Positions 7,770 through 14,425 are shown, counted from the stretch's first letter. The stretch: 38,770 nucleotides of DNA from a virus (IMGVR_UViG_3300025520_000129:1-38770), one strand, 5' to 3'. Notes: a model not told the origin generated them from the letters alone. Numbers and translations are program-made.

Positions 7770-7992
7770 CGTCCGCCCCTTCACCGAGCGCGAGATGCTG
7801 GAGGTCGCATCCCGGGCCGTCGGCAAGGTCTGCCGCGACGATGTGCGGGCCATCACGCTTCTGTCCGTCGACGAGATCGCGGCCATGACGGGCACGCTTC
7901 TTGCCTTTGGCCTGATCGCCACCCCGCCGGGCGAAGACCCGCCCGCGCGGCTGATTTTCACCGTGAGAGAGGAGGCCACCGATGGCCAGTGA
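7762..7992 (+). CDS. hypothetical small early protein
   Basis: This 76-residue protein has no recognised domain. It is mixed alpha/beta and begins MADVRPFTEREMLEVASRAVG. It overlaps the upstream gene by 8 bases and the downstream DUF3164 gene by 11 bases, which supports real, coupled translation. Confidence 0.55.
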   Translation: MADVRPFTEREMLEVASRAVGKVCRDDVRAITLLSVDEIAAMTGTLLAFGLIATPPGEDPPARLIFTVREEATDGQ

Positions 7993-8635
7993 GTTCAATC
8001 CCGCCCCGATCCCCGACCGCATCGTCGATGTCTGCGGCACCCCCCACATGCGCGATGCCAAGGGCGCGCTCGTGCCCTTGACGATGGTCAAGGCACAGGA
8101 CCAGCTGCAGGACGAGGTCGTGCGCAAGATCATGGGCCATGCCATCGCCCTGTCCGACCAAGTCGCGCGGTTCAAGGCCCACACCTTCGACGACATCGGC
8201 GGCTTCGAGGCCCTGCTTGCCCAAGAGTACGACGCCACCTTGGGCGGGGCGAAAGGCAACAAGACCCTGATGTCCTTCGACGGCCTCTTCAAGGTTCAGG
8301 TCCAGGTCGCCGACAACGTGGTCTTCGGCCCCGAGCTGCAGACCGCCAAGTCCCTGATCGACGAATGCCTGAACGAATGGGCCGCGGGTGCGCGCGACGA
8401 GATCCGCGCCATCGTCACCCGCGCCTTCAACACCGACAAGGAAGGCCAGATCAACCGGTCGGAGATATTCATGCTGTTGCGGCTGGAGATCGAGGACGAC
8501 CGCTGGCAGCGCGCCATGAAGGCCATCCGCGATGCGATGCGGGTGGTCGGCTCCAAGACCTATGTCCGCTGCTACCGCCGCGAAAGCTTCGACGGGAAGT
8601 GGCAGGCGGTCAGCATCGATCTGGCGAAGGTCTGA
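7982..8635 (+). CDS. DUF3164 family early protein
   Basis: This 217-residue protein resembles the DUF3164 family, a nearly constant early gene of Mu-like phages whose biochemical role is unknown. Recognisable features are the N-terminal MRDAKGALVP, the central GNKTLMSFDGLFKVQVQVAD, the charged helical AFNTDKEGQINRSEIFMLL, and the C-terminal YVRCYRRESFDGKWQAVSID. The start lies inside the previous gene, and the stop is a few bases before the next ATG. Confidence 0.85.
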   Translation: MASEFNPAPIPDRIVDVCGTPHMRDAKGALVPLTMVKAQDQLQDEVVRKIMGHAIALSDQVARFKAHTFDDIGGFEALLAQEYDATLGGAKGNKTLMSFDGLFKVQVQVADNVVFGPELQTAKSLIDECLNEWAAGARDEIRAIVTRAFNTDKEGQINRSEIFMLLRLEIEDDRWQRAMKAIRDAMRVVGSKTYVRCYRRESFDGKWQAVSIDLAKV

Positions 8636-8639
8636 CGGG

Positions 8640-8777
8640 ATGACCGCTTACCTTCTTTTCGCAGCCGGATTTGCCGCCGGCATCTTCGTAAACCAGCGGG
8701 ACATGCCCGTCGCTGCGACGTGCCTGGGCGCTGCGCTTCTGTTGGCGGGGCTGACATTCGCGGGGGTAGTGCAATGA
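8640..8777 (+). CDS. tiny two-helix membrane protein
   Basis: This 45-residue protein has two hydrophobic segments, YLLFAAGFAAGIFV and AATCLGAALLLAGLTFAGVV, separated by a short polar turn. It is almost certainly an inner-membrane hairpin. It overlaps the next gene (ATGA), which also encodes a small membrane protein, so the two may form a pair. No family is recognised. Confidence 0.6.
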   Translation: MTAYLLFAAGFAAGIFVNQRDMPVAATCLGAALLLAGLTFAGVVQ

Positions 8778-8977
8778 GCGAGGTGCTTCTATGGGGCGCC
8801 GCGGCTGGGCTGATCCTTCTGCTTCACGTCTGGGTGTTCGCCTTGGGCCTGATCTTCTCGGGCGACGATCTGGACGCTGACGACCAGCGGTGGATGACCG
8901 GGGCCGTCGCAGGGCTTGCAGTTTTCACCTGGGCACTGCTGGCGGCGGTAGCCATCGCCCTTGCTCATCTACCCTGA
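8774..8977 (+). CDS. small two-helix membrane protein
   Basis: The protein has 67 residues with two predicted transmembrane helices, VLLWGAAAGLILLLHVWVFALGL and AVAGLAVFTWALLAAVAIALA, and a short acidic loop (SGDDLDADDQ) between them. It is coupled to the preceding 45-residue membrane protein. The paired architecture would suit a host-membrane modifier, but this is speculation and no known family is evident. Confidence 0.6.
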   Translation: MSEVLLWGAAAGLILLLHVWVFALGLIFSGDDLDADDQRWMTGAVAGLAVFTWALLAAVAIALAHLP

Positions 8978-8982
8978 GTTTC

Positions 8983-9003
8983 CCCGGCGGGCTGTCCGCC
9001 GGG
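8983..9003 (+). other. intergenic GC hairpin
   Basis: CCCGGCGG (8983-8990) and CCGCCGGG (8996-9003) form a perfect 8-bp stem with a GCTGT loop, right after the second small membrane gene and 42 bp before the HU-like gene. There is no T-tract. It could stabilise the upstream message or attenuate transcription. Confidence 0.5.
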
Positions 9004-9044
9004 ATCACCCCGCGCCGCTGGCGCGACCATCACGAGGAACTGCA

Positions 9045-9317
9045 ATGTCTGCACCGCAAGCATCCAAAACCGACCTGATCAAGAACGTGGCGCATCGCCT
9101 CGACACCACCGACGCAGAAGCGGGGAAAGCCGTGGAAGCGGTGCTCGAGGGCATCGCCATGTGGGCCAAGGAGAACAAGCTGATCATCCGGGGCTTCGGC
9201 ACCTTTGAGGTCAAGCACAAGCCCGCCCGCACCGCGCGGAACATGCGCACCGGCATGCCGGTCGACGTGCCCGCCCGTGACGTCCTGACCTTCAAGGCCG
9301 CGAAACCCAAGGCCTGA
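9045..9317 (+). CDS. HU/IHF-family DNA-bending protein
   Basis: The protein has 90 residues, the normal HU length. The family signature is clear: IIRGFGTFEVKHKPARTARNM, then MRTGMPVDVPARDVLTFKAAK. HU/IHF proteins bend DNA, and HU is needed for assembly of the Mu transpososome at the left end, so a phage copy makes sense in this operon. The chosen ATG (9045) has GAGGA upstream; extending the frame upstream would run into the preceding hairpin. It has its own small intergenic regions on both sides, each with a hairpin. Confidence 0.93.
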   Translation: MSAPQASKTDLIKNVAHRLDTTDAEAGKAVEAVLEGIAMWAKENKLIIRGFGTFEVKHKPARTARNMRTGMPVDVPARDVLTFKAAKPKA

Positions 9318-9324
9318 CGAAGCT

Positions 9325-9359
9325 CCGCCGCGCCCGGGCTGCAACCCCAGGCGCGGCGG
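9325..9359 (+). other. intergenic GC hairpin after HU-like gene
   Basis: CCGCCGCGCC (9325-9334) pairs perfectly with GGCGCGGCGG (9350-9359), a 10-bp stem with a 15-nt loop, 8 bp after the HU-like stop codon. The rest of the 116-bp gap up to 9433 holds a weaker hairpin (GCAGG/CCTGC) and an AAAGGA ribosome site. No T-run is present, so termination would have to be partial or Rho-assisted. Confidence 0.5.
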
Positions 9360-9433
9360 TGAAGGCAGGTGGCCGGCCTGCGTGACGATCCGGCCAAACC
9401 CAACCTTCAACACCAGCTTAAAGGACCTTTCAC

Positions 9434-9655
9434 ATGAACGCTTCTGCAATCGCCACCGCCCTCCTGATCGCCCTTCTGAAAACGAACGGGGAAGGGGGCA
9501 CCGTCCAGTTGCCCTACGACACCGCCGAGGCCTGCGAGGCTGCAGGTGAGCGGCTGGAAGCCCAGTTCGAAGCGCTGACCCTGGAGGACCGCGACCAGAA
9601 CCCGGTCGAAGGTCATCCCCGCGTCGTCTGGACCTGCTTCGAAGCCGGCAACTGA
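9434..9655 (+). CDS. hypothetical small protein
   Basis: This 73-residue protein has a short hydrophobic N-terminus (residues 2-16), then an acidic domain with two cysteines (AEACEAAGERLEAQFEAL; VVWTCFEAGN). It may be a weakly membrane-associated or exported peptide. An AAGGA ribosome site precedes the ATG. It is flanked on both sides by GC-rich hairpins. Unrecognised. Confidence 0.55.
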   Translation: MNASAIATALLIALLKTNGEGGTVQLPYDTAEACEAAGERLEAQFEALTLEDRDQNPVEGHPRVVWTCFEAGN

Positions 9656-9662
9656 TCGAGAG

Positions 9663-9686
9663 GGCCCCGGCCTGTCGGCCGGGGCC
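9663..9686 (+). other. intergenic perfect GC hairpin
   Basis: GGCCCCGGCC (9663-9672) and GGCCGGGGCC (9677-9686) form a perfect 10-bp stem with a TGTC tetraloop, 8 bp after the upstream stop and before the ribosome site of the proline-rich gene. No T-tract follows. It is the third such hairpin within 700 bp. Confidence 0.55.
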
Positions 9687-9708
9687 GCATCCCCCGCAGG
9701 AGAAAGAC

Positions 9709-10092
9709 ATGACCCGTTCCCCAATCATCGCCGTCCTTGCCCTCGCCCTTCTGGCCGCGCCGGCCCTGGCCTGCGGCAATGGCGAGTGCGACCCACCGCC
9801 AGCCAAGGTGGAGCCGCCCGTTGCCGAACCGCCCGTTGCAGAACCGCCGGTGCCTCCGCCCCCCGCTGTCGAGCCGCCTTCAGCCCCGCTGCCGACGCCC
9901 GACGACGGTGATCCCTTGCAGCCCTATGTCGCCCCCCACTTCGCACATTGCTGTCAGATCGAGGGCAGGATGTACGTCAGGACCGCCTGGTTGCGCGATC
10001 CGGTGACCGCCCTTGAGCAGTGCCGCGCCCGCGAAGAGCGCCTGCAGTCGCTGCCGGAATGCCCGCGGCGCATCCGCGAGAGGGCTGAGTGA
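9709..10092 (+). CDS. secreted proline-rich protein
   Basis: The protein has 127 residues. It has an N-terminal signal peptide with AxA cleavage (AAPALA, before Cys22), then a proline/valine/glutamate-rich stretch with three near-repeats of EPPVA, and a C-terminal domain with a CC pair and two more cysteines. It should be exported to the periplasm. Proline-rich exported proteins occur among phage spanins, but position in the early region, far from the lysis cassette, argues against that. The ribosome site is AGGAGAAAG. Confidence 0.6.
   Translation: MTRSPIIAVLALALLAAPALACGNGECDPPPAKVEPPVAEPPVAEPPVPPPPAVEPPSAPLPTPDDGDPLQPYVAPHFAHCCQIEGRMYVRTAWLRDPVTALEQCRAREERLQSLPECPRRIRERAE
9811..9855 (+). 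repeat. 15-bp tandem repeat encoding EPPVA
   Basis: Three consecutive 15-bp units of the type GARCCGCCSGTTGCM encode EPPVA/EPPVA/EPPVP in the linker of the secreted proline-rich protein. The first two units differ at two positions; the third is more diverged. Such an array can change length by slippage, altering the linker. Confidence 0.6.
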
Positions 10093-10502
10093 TGGTGGCC
10101 ATTGACTTTGACCCGCGCTTTGAGGTTGCCATCCGCGAGGGCTGGAAGACCCAGACCATCTGCAAGCCCCGGAAGCGCGGCAACCCCCGCCCCGGCGACA
10201 TGCTGCAACTCTGCATCGGCCTGCGCACCGCCTATTGCCGCCGCATCTGCCAGGACGTCCGCTGCACCGAGGTGATGTCGATCGAGATCACCTTCGGCGA
10301 CGACTTCGGCATCGACCGGATCGTGACCGACGGTGTTCCGGTCAAGGACCTGGACGCCTTCGCCGTGCGTGACGGTTTTACCGACAGCGACGACATGGCC
10401 GCGTTCTTCAAGCTGAAGCACGGCCCGATGGAGACTTTCCGCGGCCTGGTCATTGAGTGGTCCATGCCGCGCCTGGCTGACGCAATGCAGGTGGCAGCAT
10501 GA
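10092..10502 (+). CDS. ASCH-domain-like protein
   Basis: The protein has 136 residues. The N-terminal pattern FDPRFEVAIREGWKTQTIC, then RPGDMLQLCIGLRT, then CTEVMSIEI, matches the ASCH fold, a PUA-related domain that binds RNA or modified nucleotides. It is cysteine-rich. The ATG at 10092 overlaps the upstream stop by one base and is preferred over the adjacent GTG at 10089. Role in the phage is unknown; ASCH proteins can act in RNA handling or nucleotide modification. Confidence 0.65.
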   Translation: MVAIDFDPRFEVAIREGWKTQTICKPRKRGNPRPGDMLQLCIGLRTAYCRRICQDVRCTEVMSIEITFGDDFGIDRIVTDGVPVKDLDAFAVRDGFTDSDDMAAFFKLKHGPMETFRGLVIEWSMPRLADAMQVAA

Positions 10503-10504
10503 AA

Positions 10505-11035
10505 TCAGATATCGAAAGGGCTGGGTCGGGTGGCAAAAAGGACACCACCGTTCGCTCCTCTCTTGTGGCCGAAGTTCTGCTTACAGCCAGGGCAAAAGAC
10601 GTGCGTGTCCGAGCTACCGAGTGGCTGAAGGATAAATTTCTGACCTTGCTCGTAGCATGCATGGCAAAGGTAATGGAATGGTTCGCCCTTGGGGTCACCC
10701 TCCTTCAGCGCCAGCACAAAGCCTCCCATCGACAGGCGCGTCAGCTGATAACGTTGCGCCTCATCGTTCTTTGCCTGCGTGGCACGGAGCGCTGTTTCCG
10801 TCTGATGAAGGCGATCTACCAGCTCCAGATGCGCAACCTGCACCTGGAGGAGCTTCTCGCTGAGCGTGCCGAGAAGACTGACGATCTCATCCTGCTTGGC
10901 CGCATCCGGCGCACCGCGCAGACTGTCGCGTACTTTCTTGGCGATCGAAATGCCATCTTTAAGGACCCCACCGGCGTCGCGAGCTGCGCCAACGGCGTCG
11001 GTGATTGTCGCAAGGTCGACCCCAAAAACGTTCAT
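10505..11035 (-). CDS. antisense accessory gene (moron), zinc-ribbon protein
   Basis: This 176-residue protein is encoded against all surrounding phage genes. The N-terminal part is helical, with a probable coiled coil (about residues 48-95). The C-terminal domain is a zinc ribbon with Cys124, Cys127, Cys148 and Cys151 (YLCHACYEQ; VFCPGC). A GGAGG (complement of 11040-11044) precedes its ATG. Codon use is visibly less GC-biased than in neighbouring genes. Opposite orientation, own start signals and foreign composition suggest a moron expressed in the lysogen. An overlapping rightward frame exists but lacks domain signals. Confidence 0.75.
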   Translation of the reverse strand: MNVFGVDLATITDAVGAARDAGGVLKDGISIAKKVRDSLRGAPDAAKQDEIVSLLGTLSEKLLQVQVAHLELVDRLHQTETALRATQAKNDEAQRYQLTRLSMGGFVLALKEGDPKGEPFHYLCHACYEQGQKFILQPLGSSDTHVFCPGCKQNFGHKRGANGGVLFATRPSPFDI

Positions 11036-11106
11036 CAGACCTCCGGACCATTCGACTCAGCAGAGCCATCTTCTGCCGGCGAAGCGGGAAAAGGCGAGTC
11101 CTTTAA

Positions 11107-11544
11107 ATGACGCGCGCCCTGCAGAAGCTGGTCCATGTCGGCTGCCGCGAGCTGGGGATCGACGGGGAGACCCGGCGCGATCTTCAGCTGGTGGTCACCG
11201 GCAAGGCCAGCATGCACGACATGGACGAGGCCGATCTGAACAAGCTGGTCACCGCCTTGAAGGAGCGCGGGTTCAAGCCCCATGCCGGGAAGGCCCGCGC
11301 CAAGCGCCCAGCTGCGAAGCGGGCCGACGTCCGGTTCGCCCATGTCCTTTGGGGCAAGCTGCACAAGGCCGAGGCCGTCACCCAGGGCGGGGCCAAGGGC
11401 CTGAACGCCTTCATCCGCGCCCGGTTCGAGAAAAGCTGGGGCGCGGCGACCTTCGACATCGATTCCATGCAGGACCATCGCCAGATCGCCACCCTGATCG
11501 AGGCCTTGAAGGGCATGTGCGCAAGGGCGGGGATCGATCTGTGA
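11107..11544 (+). CDS. gemA: GemA-like (Mu gp16) regulatory protein
   Basis: This 145-residue protein matches the DUF1018/GemA family: LQKLVHVGCRELGIDGETRRDLQLVVTGK, then DLNKLVTALKERGFKP, and a C-terminal KLHKAEAV...LNAFIRARF segment. In Mu, GemA affects host gene expression and DNA topology and is transcribed near the early/middle boundary. Here too it follows the early genes and lies a few genes before the Mor/C activator. The ATG is just past the start region of the leftward accessory gene, so its promoter region overlaps that gene's. Confidence 0.85.
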   Translation: MTRALQKLVHVGCRELGIDGETRRDLQLVVTGKASMHDMDEADLNKLVTALKERGFKPHAGKARAKRPAAKRADVRFAHVLWGKLHKAEAVTQGGAKGLNAFIRARFEKSWGAATFDIDSMQDHRQIATLIEALKGMCARAGIDL

Positions 11545-11819
11545 AGAAGCCGCTGGCCCATGTCACCGACCATGCCGTCCTGCGCTACCTGCAGCGTGTG
11601 AAGGGCATCGACATCGATGCGGTCCGCGACGAGTTGGGCCGCGTCGTCGACAAGGCCATCGAGATGGGCGCGGGTGCGGCCGTGGTCGACGGGGTCAAGT
11701 ATGTCCTGAACGACCGGACCATCGTCACCTGCTCTACCATCAAGCAGGTTCCCCTGCGCGGGCGCGCCATGCGCCGCCGGAAGCGCGATGCAGGGACTGA
11801 CTGGGAGGGCGAGGAATGA
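11541..11819 (+). CDS. hypothetical protein next to gemA
   Basis: The protein has 92 residues and starts at GTG 11541 in a GTGA overlap with gemA. It has the compact alpha/beta pattern HVTDHAVLRYLQRVKGIDIDAVRDEL, then GVKYVLNDRTIVTCS, and a basic C-terminus (RGRAMRRRKR). Similar small proteins are found beside gemA in alphaproteobacterial Mu-like phages; the HAVLRYLQR start recalls small nuclease-like folds, but no active site can be claimed. Confidence 0.6.
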   Translation: MKKPLAHVTDHAVLRYLQRVKGIDIDAVRDELGRVVDKAIEMGAGAAVVDGVKYVLNDRTIVTCSTIKQVPLRGRAMRRRKRDAGTDWEGEE

Positions 11820-12448
11820 GCCAGAACCGATCCTCGGCCGTGATGCAGCAGCGGTCCGAACCGCATCAAAGCTTGGACGATTTCCCGACCCCGCCGTGGG
11901 CAACGCGGGCGCTGCTCGAACACCTGAACGGGCGGCTGTGGTGGCCCTACTTCGACGGCCAGTCCGTGCGCGAACCGGCTGCAAATCGTGGGCACATGGT
12001 CAGGCCGCTGGCGGAGTATTTCGGCAGGGTGGAGGCCAGCGATATCCACGATTACGACGCCGGGTTTCCTGTGCAGGACTACCTCTTCGGGCCGCCACCA
12101 GTCCACACCGACTGGACGATCACAAACCCGCCGTTCCGGCTGGCTGAGCAGTTCGTTGACCGCGCCTTGGCATGCAGCGACAACGTTGCCGTGATCGTCC
12201 GCAGTGCCTTTCTGGAGGGTGTCGGGCGGCACAAGGCGCTCTTCTCAGTCCACCGTCCGCATCTGGTCCTGCAGTTCACAGAGCGGGTCGTCATGCACAA
12301 GGGCAAGCTGTCTCCGAAAGGTAGCACGGCCACGGCCTACTGCTGGATCGTTTGGGGCAAGCACTTCAGCGGATCCACGATGTTCGACTGGATCAAGCCG
12401 TGCAGGAAGCAGCTGGAACGGCCCTCGGACTACGAGGCCTCGCCGTGA
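11816..12448 (+). CDS. adenine DNA methyltransferase-like protein
   Basis: The protein has 210 residues. It shows the motif IV tetrapeptide NPPF (N104-F107, in DWTITNPPF) of N6-adenine methyltransferases and a motif I-like REPAANRGHMVRPL (from about residue 52) followed by an acidic ASDIHDY. These suggest binding of S-adenosylmethionine and methylation of an exocyclic amine in DNA. Phage methyltransferases often protect against host restriction. Motif I departs from the usual FxGxG, so activity is not certain. Start overlaps the previous stop (ATGA). Confidence 0.75.
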   Translation: MSQNRSSAVMQQRSEPHQSLDDFPTPPWATRALLEHLNGRLWWPYFDGQSVREPAANRGHMVRPLAEYFGRVEASDIHDYDAGFPVQDYLFGPPPVHTDWTITNPPFRLAEQFVDRALACSDNVAVIVRSAFLEGVGRHKALFSVHRPHLVLQFTERVVMHKGKLSPKGSTATAYCWIVWGKHFSGSTMFDWIKPCRKQLERPSDYEASP

Positions 12449-12681
12449 AGCCCTGGATCGAGCCCGACGAAAACCGTCTGCGCCCGCAGGAGGCGGCGCT
12501 TCTGGCCCTGTGCGACCGGGTGACCGTCTTGGAGCAGGCCTTCACCGCCGAGGTCGAGGCCCACCGCCTGACGCGGAAGCGGCTGGACCATGTCCAGAAA
12601 GACCTGCACGAGCTGCGCGCACGGCAGGCCCGTCTTCGGGACGACCACCGTGCCCTCTTCGACATGCTGGAGCGCGAATGA
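12445..12681 (+). CDS. small coiled-coil protein
   Basis: This 78-residue protein is charged and almost entirely helical, with heptad-like spacing from LLALCDRVTVLEQAF to RALFDMLERE, so it is probably a coiled coil. The GTG at 12445 overlaps the methyltransferase stop (GTGA) and is the natural coupled start. It overlaps the activator gene downstream (ATGA). No function is recognised. Confidence 0.55.
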   Translation: MKPWIEPDENRLRPQEAALLALCDRVTVLEQAFTAEVEAHRLTRKRLDHVQKDLHELRARQARLRDDHRALFDMLERE

Positions 12682-13052
12682 CCGACACCCCGGCCCCGCC
12701 CGCGCACCTGGAGCCCTACGTCACCGCCCTGGGGGTCGATGCGGTGATCGATCTCTTTCTCGCCTTCGGCGGGACCTTCCTCTACATCCCTCGCGACCCG
12801 AAGGGCCGGTCCGAGCTGGTCCGCGTCCTGGGCGCGGACAAGGCCCAGGCGCTGGCCGACCTTGCGGCGCGCACCAGTCTTCCGCGCCGCCTGCCGATCG
12901 GCAAGAAGTGGATCGCGCAGGTCCTGAAATCTCGGGGCTTGCCCGAAGCCAAAATCGCCACCAGACTGCACGTCAGCAACGTGACCGTCACGAACTACCT
13001 GCGCGGTCACCAGGCGCGGGACTTCGACCCCCGGCAGCCGGACCTGTTCTGA
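12678..13052 (+). CDS. mor: Mor/C-family late transcription activator
   Basis: This 124-residue protein belongs to the Mor activator family: the LFLAFGGTFLYIPRD motif (26-40) is the Mor dimerisation strand, and a C-terminal HTH lies at about residues 87-108 (LPEAKIATRLHVSNVTVTNYLRG). In Mu, Mor and C bind dyad sites near -35 and activate middle and late promoters. Only one such protein is seen here, directly upstream of the lysis genes where Mu has C, so one activator may do both jobs. A palindrome immediately downstream is the likely target. Confidence 0.9.
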   Translation: MTDTPAPPAHLEPYVTALGVDAVIDLFLAFGGTFLYIPRDPKGRSELVRVLGADKAQALADLAARTSLPRRLPIGKKWIAQVLKSRGLPEAKIATRLHVSNVTVTNYLRGHQARDFDPRQPDLF

Positions 13053-13070
13053 CCCGCTTCCTCGCGGGCA

Positions 13071-13089
13071 CTACAAGCCGTTGTAGGTG
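13071..13089 (+). promoter_or_regulatory. putative Mor/C site of the lysis (Plys-like) promoter
   Basis: CTACAAGCCGTTGTAGGTG contains the dyad CTACAA-GCCG-TTGTAG. The identical 19 bases recur only at 21934-21952, before the I-like head gene. This copy lies 19 bp after the activator gene and about 100 bp before lysozyme. Mu C activates Plys and PI from dyads at matching places. No good -10 box stands out downstream at the expected distance (CACATT at 13111-13116 is weak). Confidence 0.75.
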
Positions 13090-13116
13090 AAATTCCCAGA
13101 TTGCAGCGGGCACATT

Positions 13117-13167
13117 GGACCGGCAAGGCCGGTCCCTCTCCGGCCATTCCCCCCTCTGGCCGGAGAG
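13117..13167 (+). promoter_or_regulatory. tandem hairpins hiding the lysozyme ribosome site
   Basis: Two perfect hairpins sit back to back. The first is GGACCGGC (13117-13124) with GCCGGTCC (13128-13135). The second is CTCTCCGGCCA (13136-13146) with TGGCCGGAGAG (13157-13167), an 11-bp stem with a C-rich loop. The GGAGAG in the 3' arm (13162-13167) is the Shine-Dalgarno of the lysozyme gene (ATG 13173), so the fold should block its translation until opened. Confidence 0.7.
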
Positions 13168-13172
13168 ATGCC

Positions 13173-14096
13173 ATGCAGCTGAGCGACAAGGGCCTAGCCT
13201 TCCTCGAAGCCCACGAAGGCGTCGTGCTGAAGGCCTACCGCGACCCGGTCGGGATCTGGACCATCGGCGCGGGCCTGACCTCGGCCTCGGGTGTGGTGAA
13301 GGTCCGGCCGGGCATGATCATCTCGAAGCAGGAGGCGAGCCGCCTGCTGCGTGAGGCGCTGCGCAAGAACTATGAGCCGGGGGTCGCGCGGGCGATGCCG
13401 GGGGCCGAGCAGCACGAGTCCGATGCTGGTGTCAGCTTCCATTTCAACACCGGAGCCATCGCCAAGGCGACCTGGGTGAAGCGCTGGCGGGCCAAGGCCG
13501 ACGACGCGCTGATCAAGGCCGGGCTCTTGGCGTGGAACAAGGGCGGTGGCCGCGTGCTGCCTGGCCTGAAGCGCCGTCGCGAGGAAGAGGCAGCGATGCT
13601 TCTCGAAGGCCGCTATATCGGGGTCAGCGCGCCCCTGGTCCTGAAGAAGGCCGCGCGTCCGGAATCGGCCTTGGCGCGCTGGGGCCTGGCCGTCGACGGG
13701 GACGAGATCGGTCGGATCCGCGAGGGCTTCCGCAAGCTGGGCTACAACCCCGGGCCGGACACCGACGGGGTGATCATGTCGGCGGCTGTCAGCTTCCAGG
13801 CGGATCATGACCTGAAGGCGGACGGGATCATCGGCCGCGCGACCCTTTCCACTCTGCAGCGGCGCCTGGACGCCGCGTCCAAATCGAAGACCGCCGCCGC
13901 CGCTCCTGCGGCCGCTGGAGCGGGTTCCGCCACGGACAGCTTCGACGCGGCCGGTCTGCCGCCCCAGGCCGAATGGCTGATCCTGGCCGCAGCCTGCCTG
14001 TTCGCTGCCTATGTCGCCTGGCGCTACCGCGACGTCGTGGCGGCCAAGGTCCAGGGCTTCCTGCCGCGCACCGCGGCCTTCCTGAGGAGCTGGTGA
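13173..14096 (+). CDS. lys: endolysin: GH24 lysozyme with peptidoglycan-binding domain and C-terminal TM
   Basis: The protein has 307 residues. The N-terminal domain is a T4-type lysozyme: E15 in AHEGVVLKAYRDPVG, D24 and T30 keep exactly the spacing of T4 E11/D20/T26. Residues about 170-232 look like a peptidoglycan-binding domain (IREGFRKLGYNPGPDTDGV...FQADHDLKADGIIGRATL). An Ala-rich linker leads to a C-terminal membrane helix at about 268-284. The start at 13173 is set by GGAGAG; the frame is open further upstream but lies in the leader hairpins. The terminal membrane helix is unusual for an endolysin. Confidence 0.88.
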   Translation: MQLSDKGLAFLEAHEGVVLKAYRDPVGIWTIGAGLTSASGVVKVRPGMIISKQEASRLLREALRKNYEPGVARAMPGAEQHESDAGVSFHFNTGAIAKATWVKRWRAKADDALIKAGLLAWNKGGGRVLPGLKRRREEEAAMLLEGRYIGVSAPLVLKKAARPESALARWGLAVDGDEIGRIREGFRKLGYNPGPDTDGVIMSAAVSFQADHDLKADGIIGRATLSTLQRRLDAASKSKTAAAAPAAAGAGSATDSFDAAGLPPQAEWLILAAACLFAAYVAWRYRDVVAAKVQGFLPRTAAFLRSW

Positions 14097-14422
14097 TGGC
14101 TGCGTTCTTCCGCTTCGTGGTGGCCTTGATCTTGGGCCTGATCCTTCTGCTTTCCATCCTTCTCATTGCCGAGCCTTCGCGCGCACAGGGCCTTCAGTGC
14201 GATGCCGTCGACAGGATCCTGTCCTATCTGACGGACCAGTTCGGCGAAGAGCTGGTCGGAGATGGCGAAGGGCCGGGCGGGACCCGGCTTCTGCTGTTCG
14301 CCCATCCCGACGTCGACACGTGGACAGTCGTCGGTGTGATGCCCGGCGACAAGGCCTGCCTCATCGCGTCCGGGACGAACTGGACTGCCCGCGAACCCAC
14401 ACCTGCCGGATCGGAGACCTGA
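14096..14422 (+). CDS. exported lysis-cassette protein
   Basis: The protein has 108 residues with a long hydrophobic N-terminus (FVVALILGLILLLSILLIA) and a probable signal peptidase site after SRA (residue 30). The mature part (about 75 residues) has two cysteines and no recognised family. It lies between the lysozyme and holin genes and overlaps the lysozyme stop by one base. A spanin or lysis-regulator role is possible by position alone. Confidence 0.55.
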   Translation: MAAFFRFVVALILGLILLLSILLIAEPSRAQGLQCDAVDRILSYLTDQFGEELVGDGEGPGGTRLLLFAHPDVDTWTVVGVMPGDKACLIASGTNWTAREPTPAGSET

Positions 14423-14425
14423 CGC

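Noticed and set aside
10499-11110. Rightward 203-codon open frame overlapping the leftward zinc-ribbon gene
   Set aside because: The leftward product has a clear Cys4 ribbon, coiled coil and GGAGG start; the rightward product shows no domain pattern.
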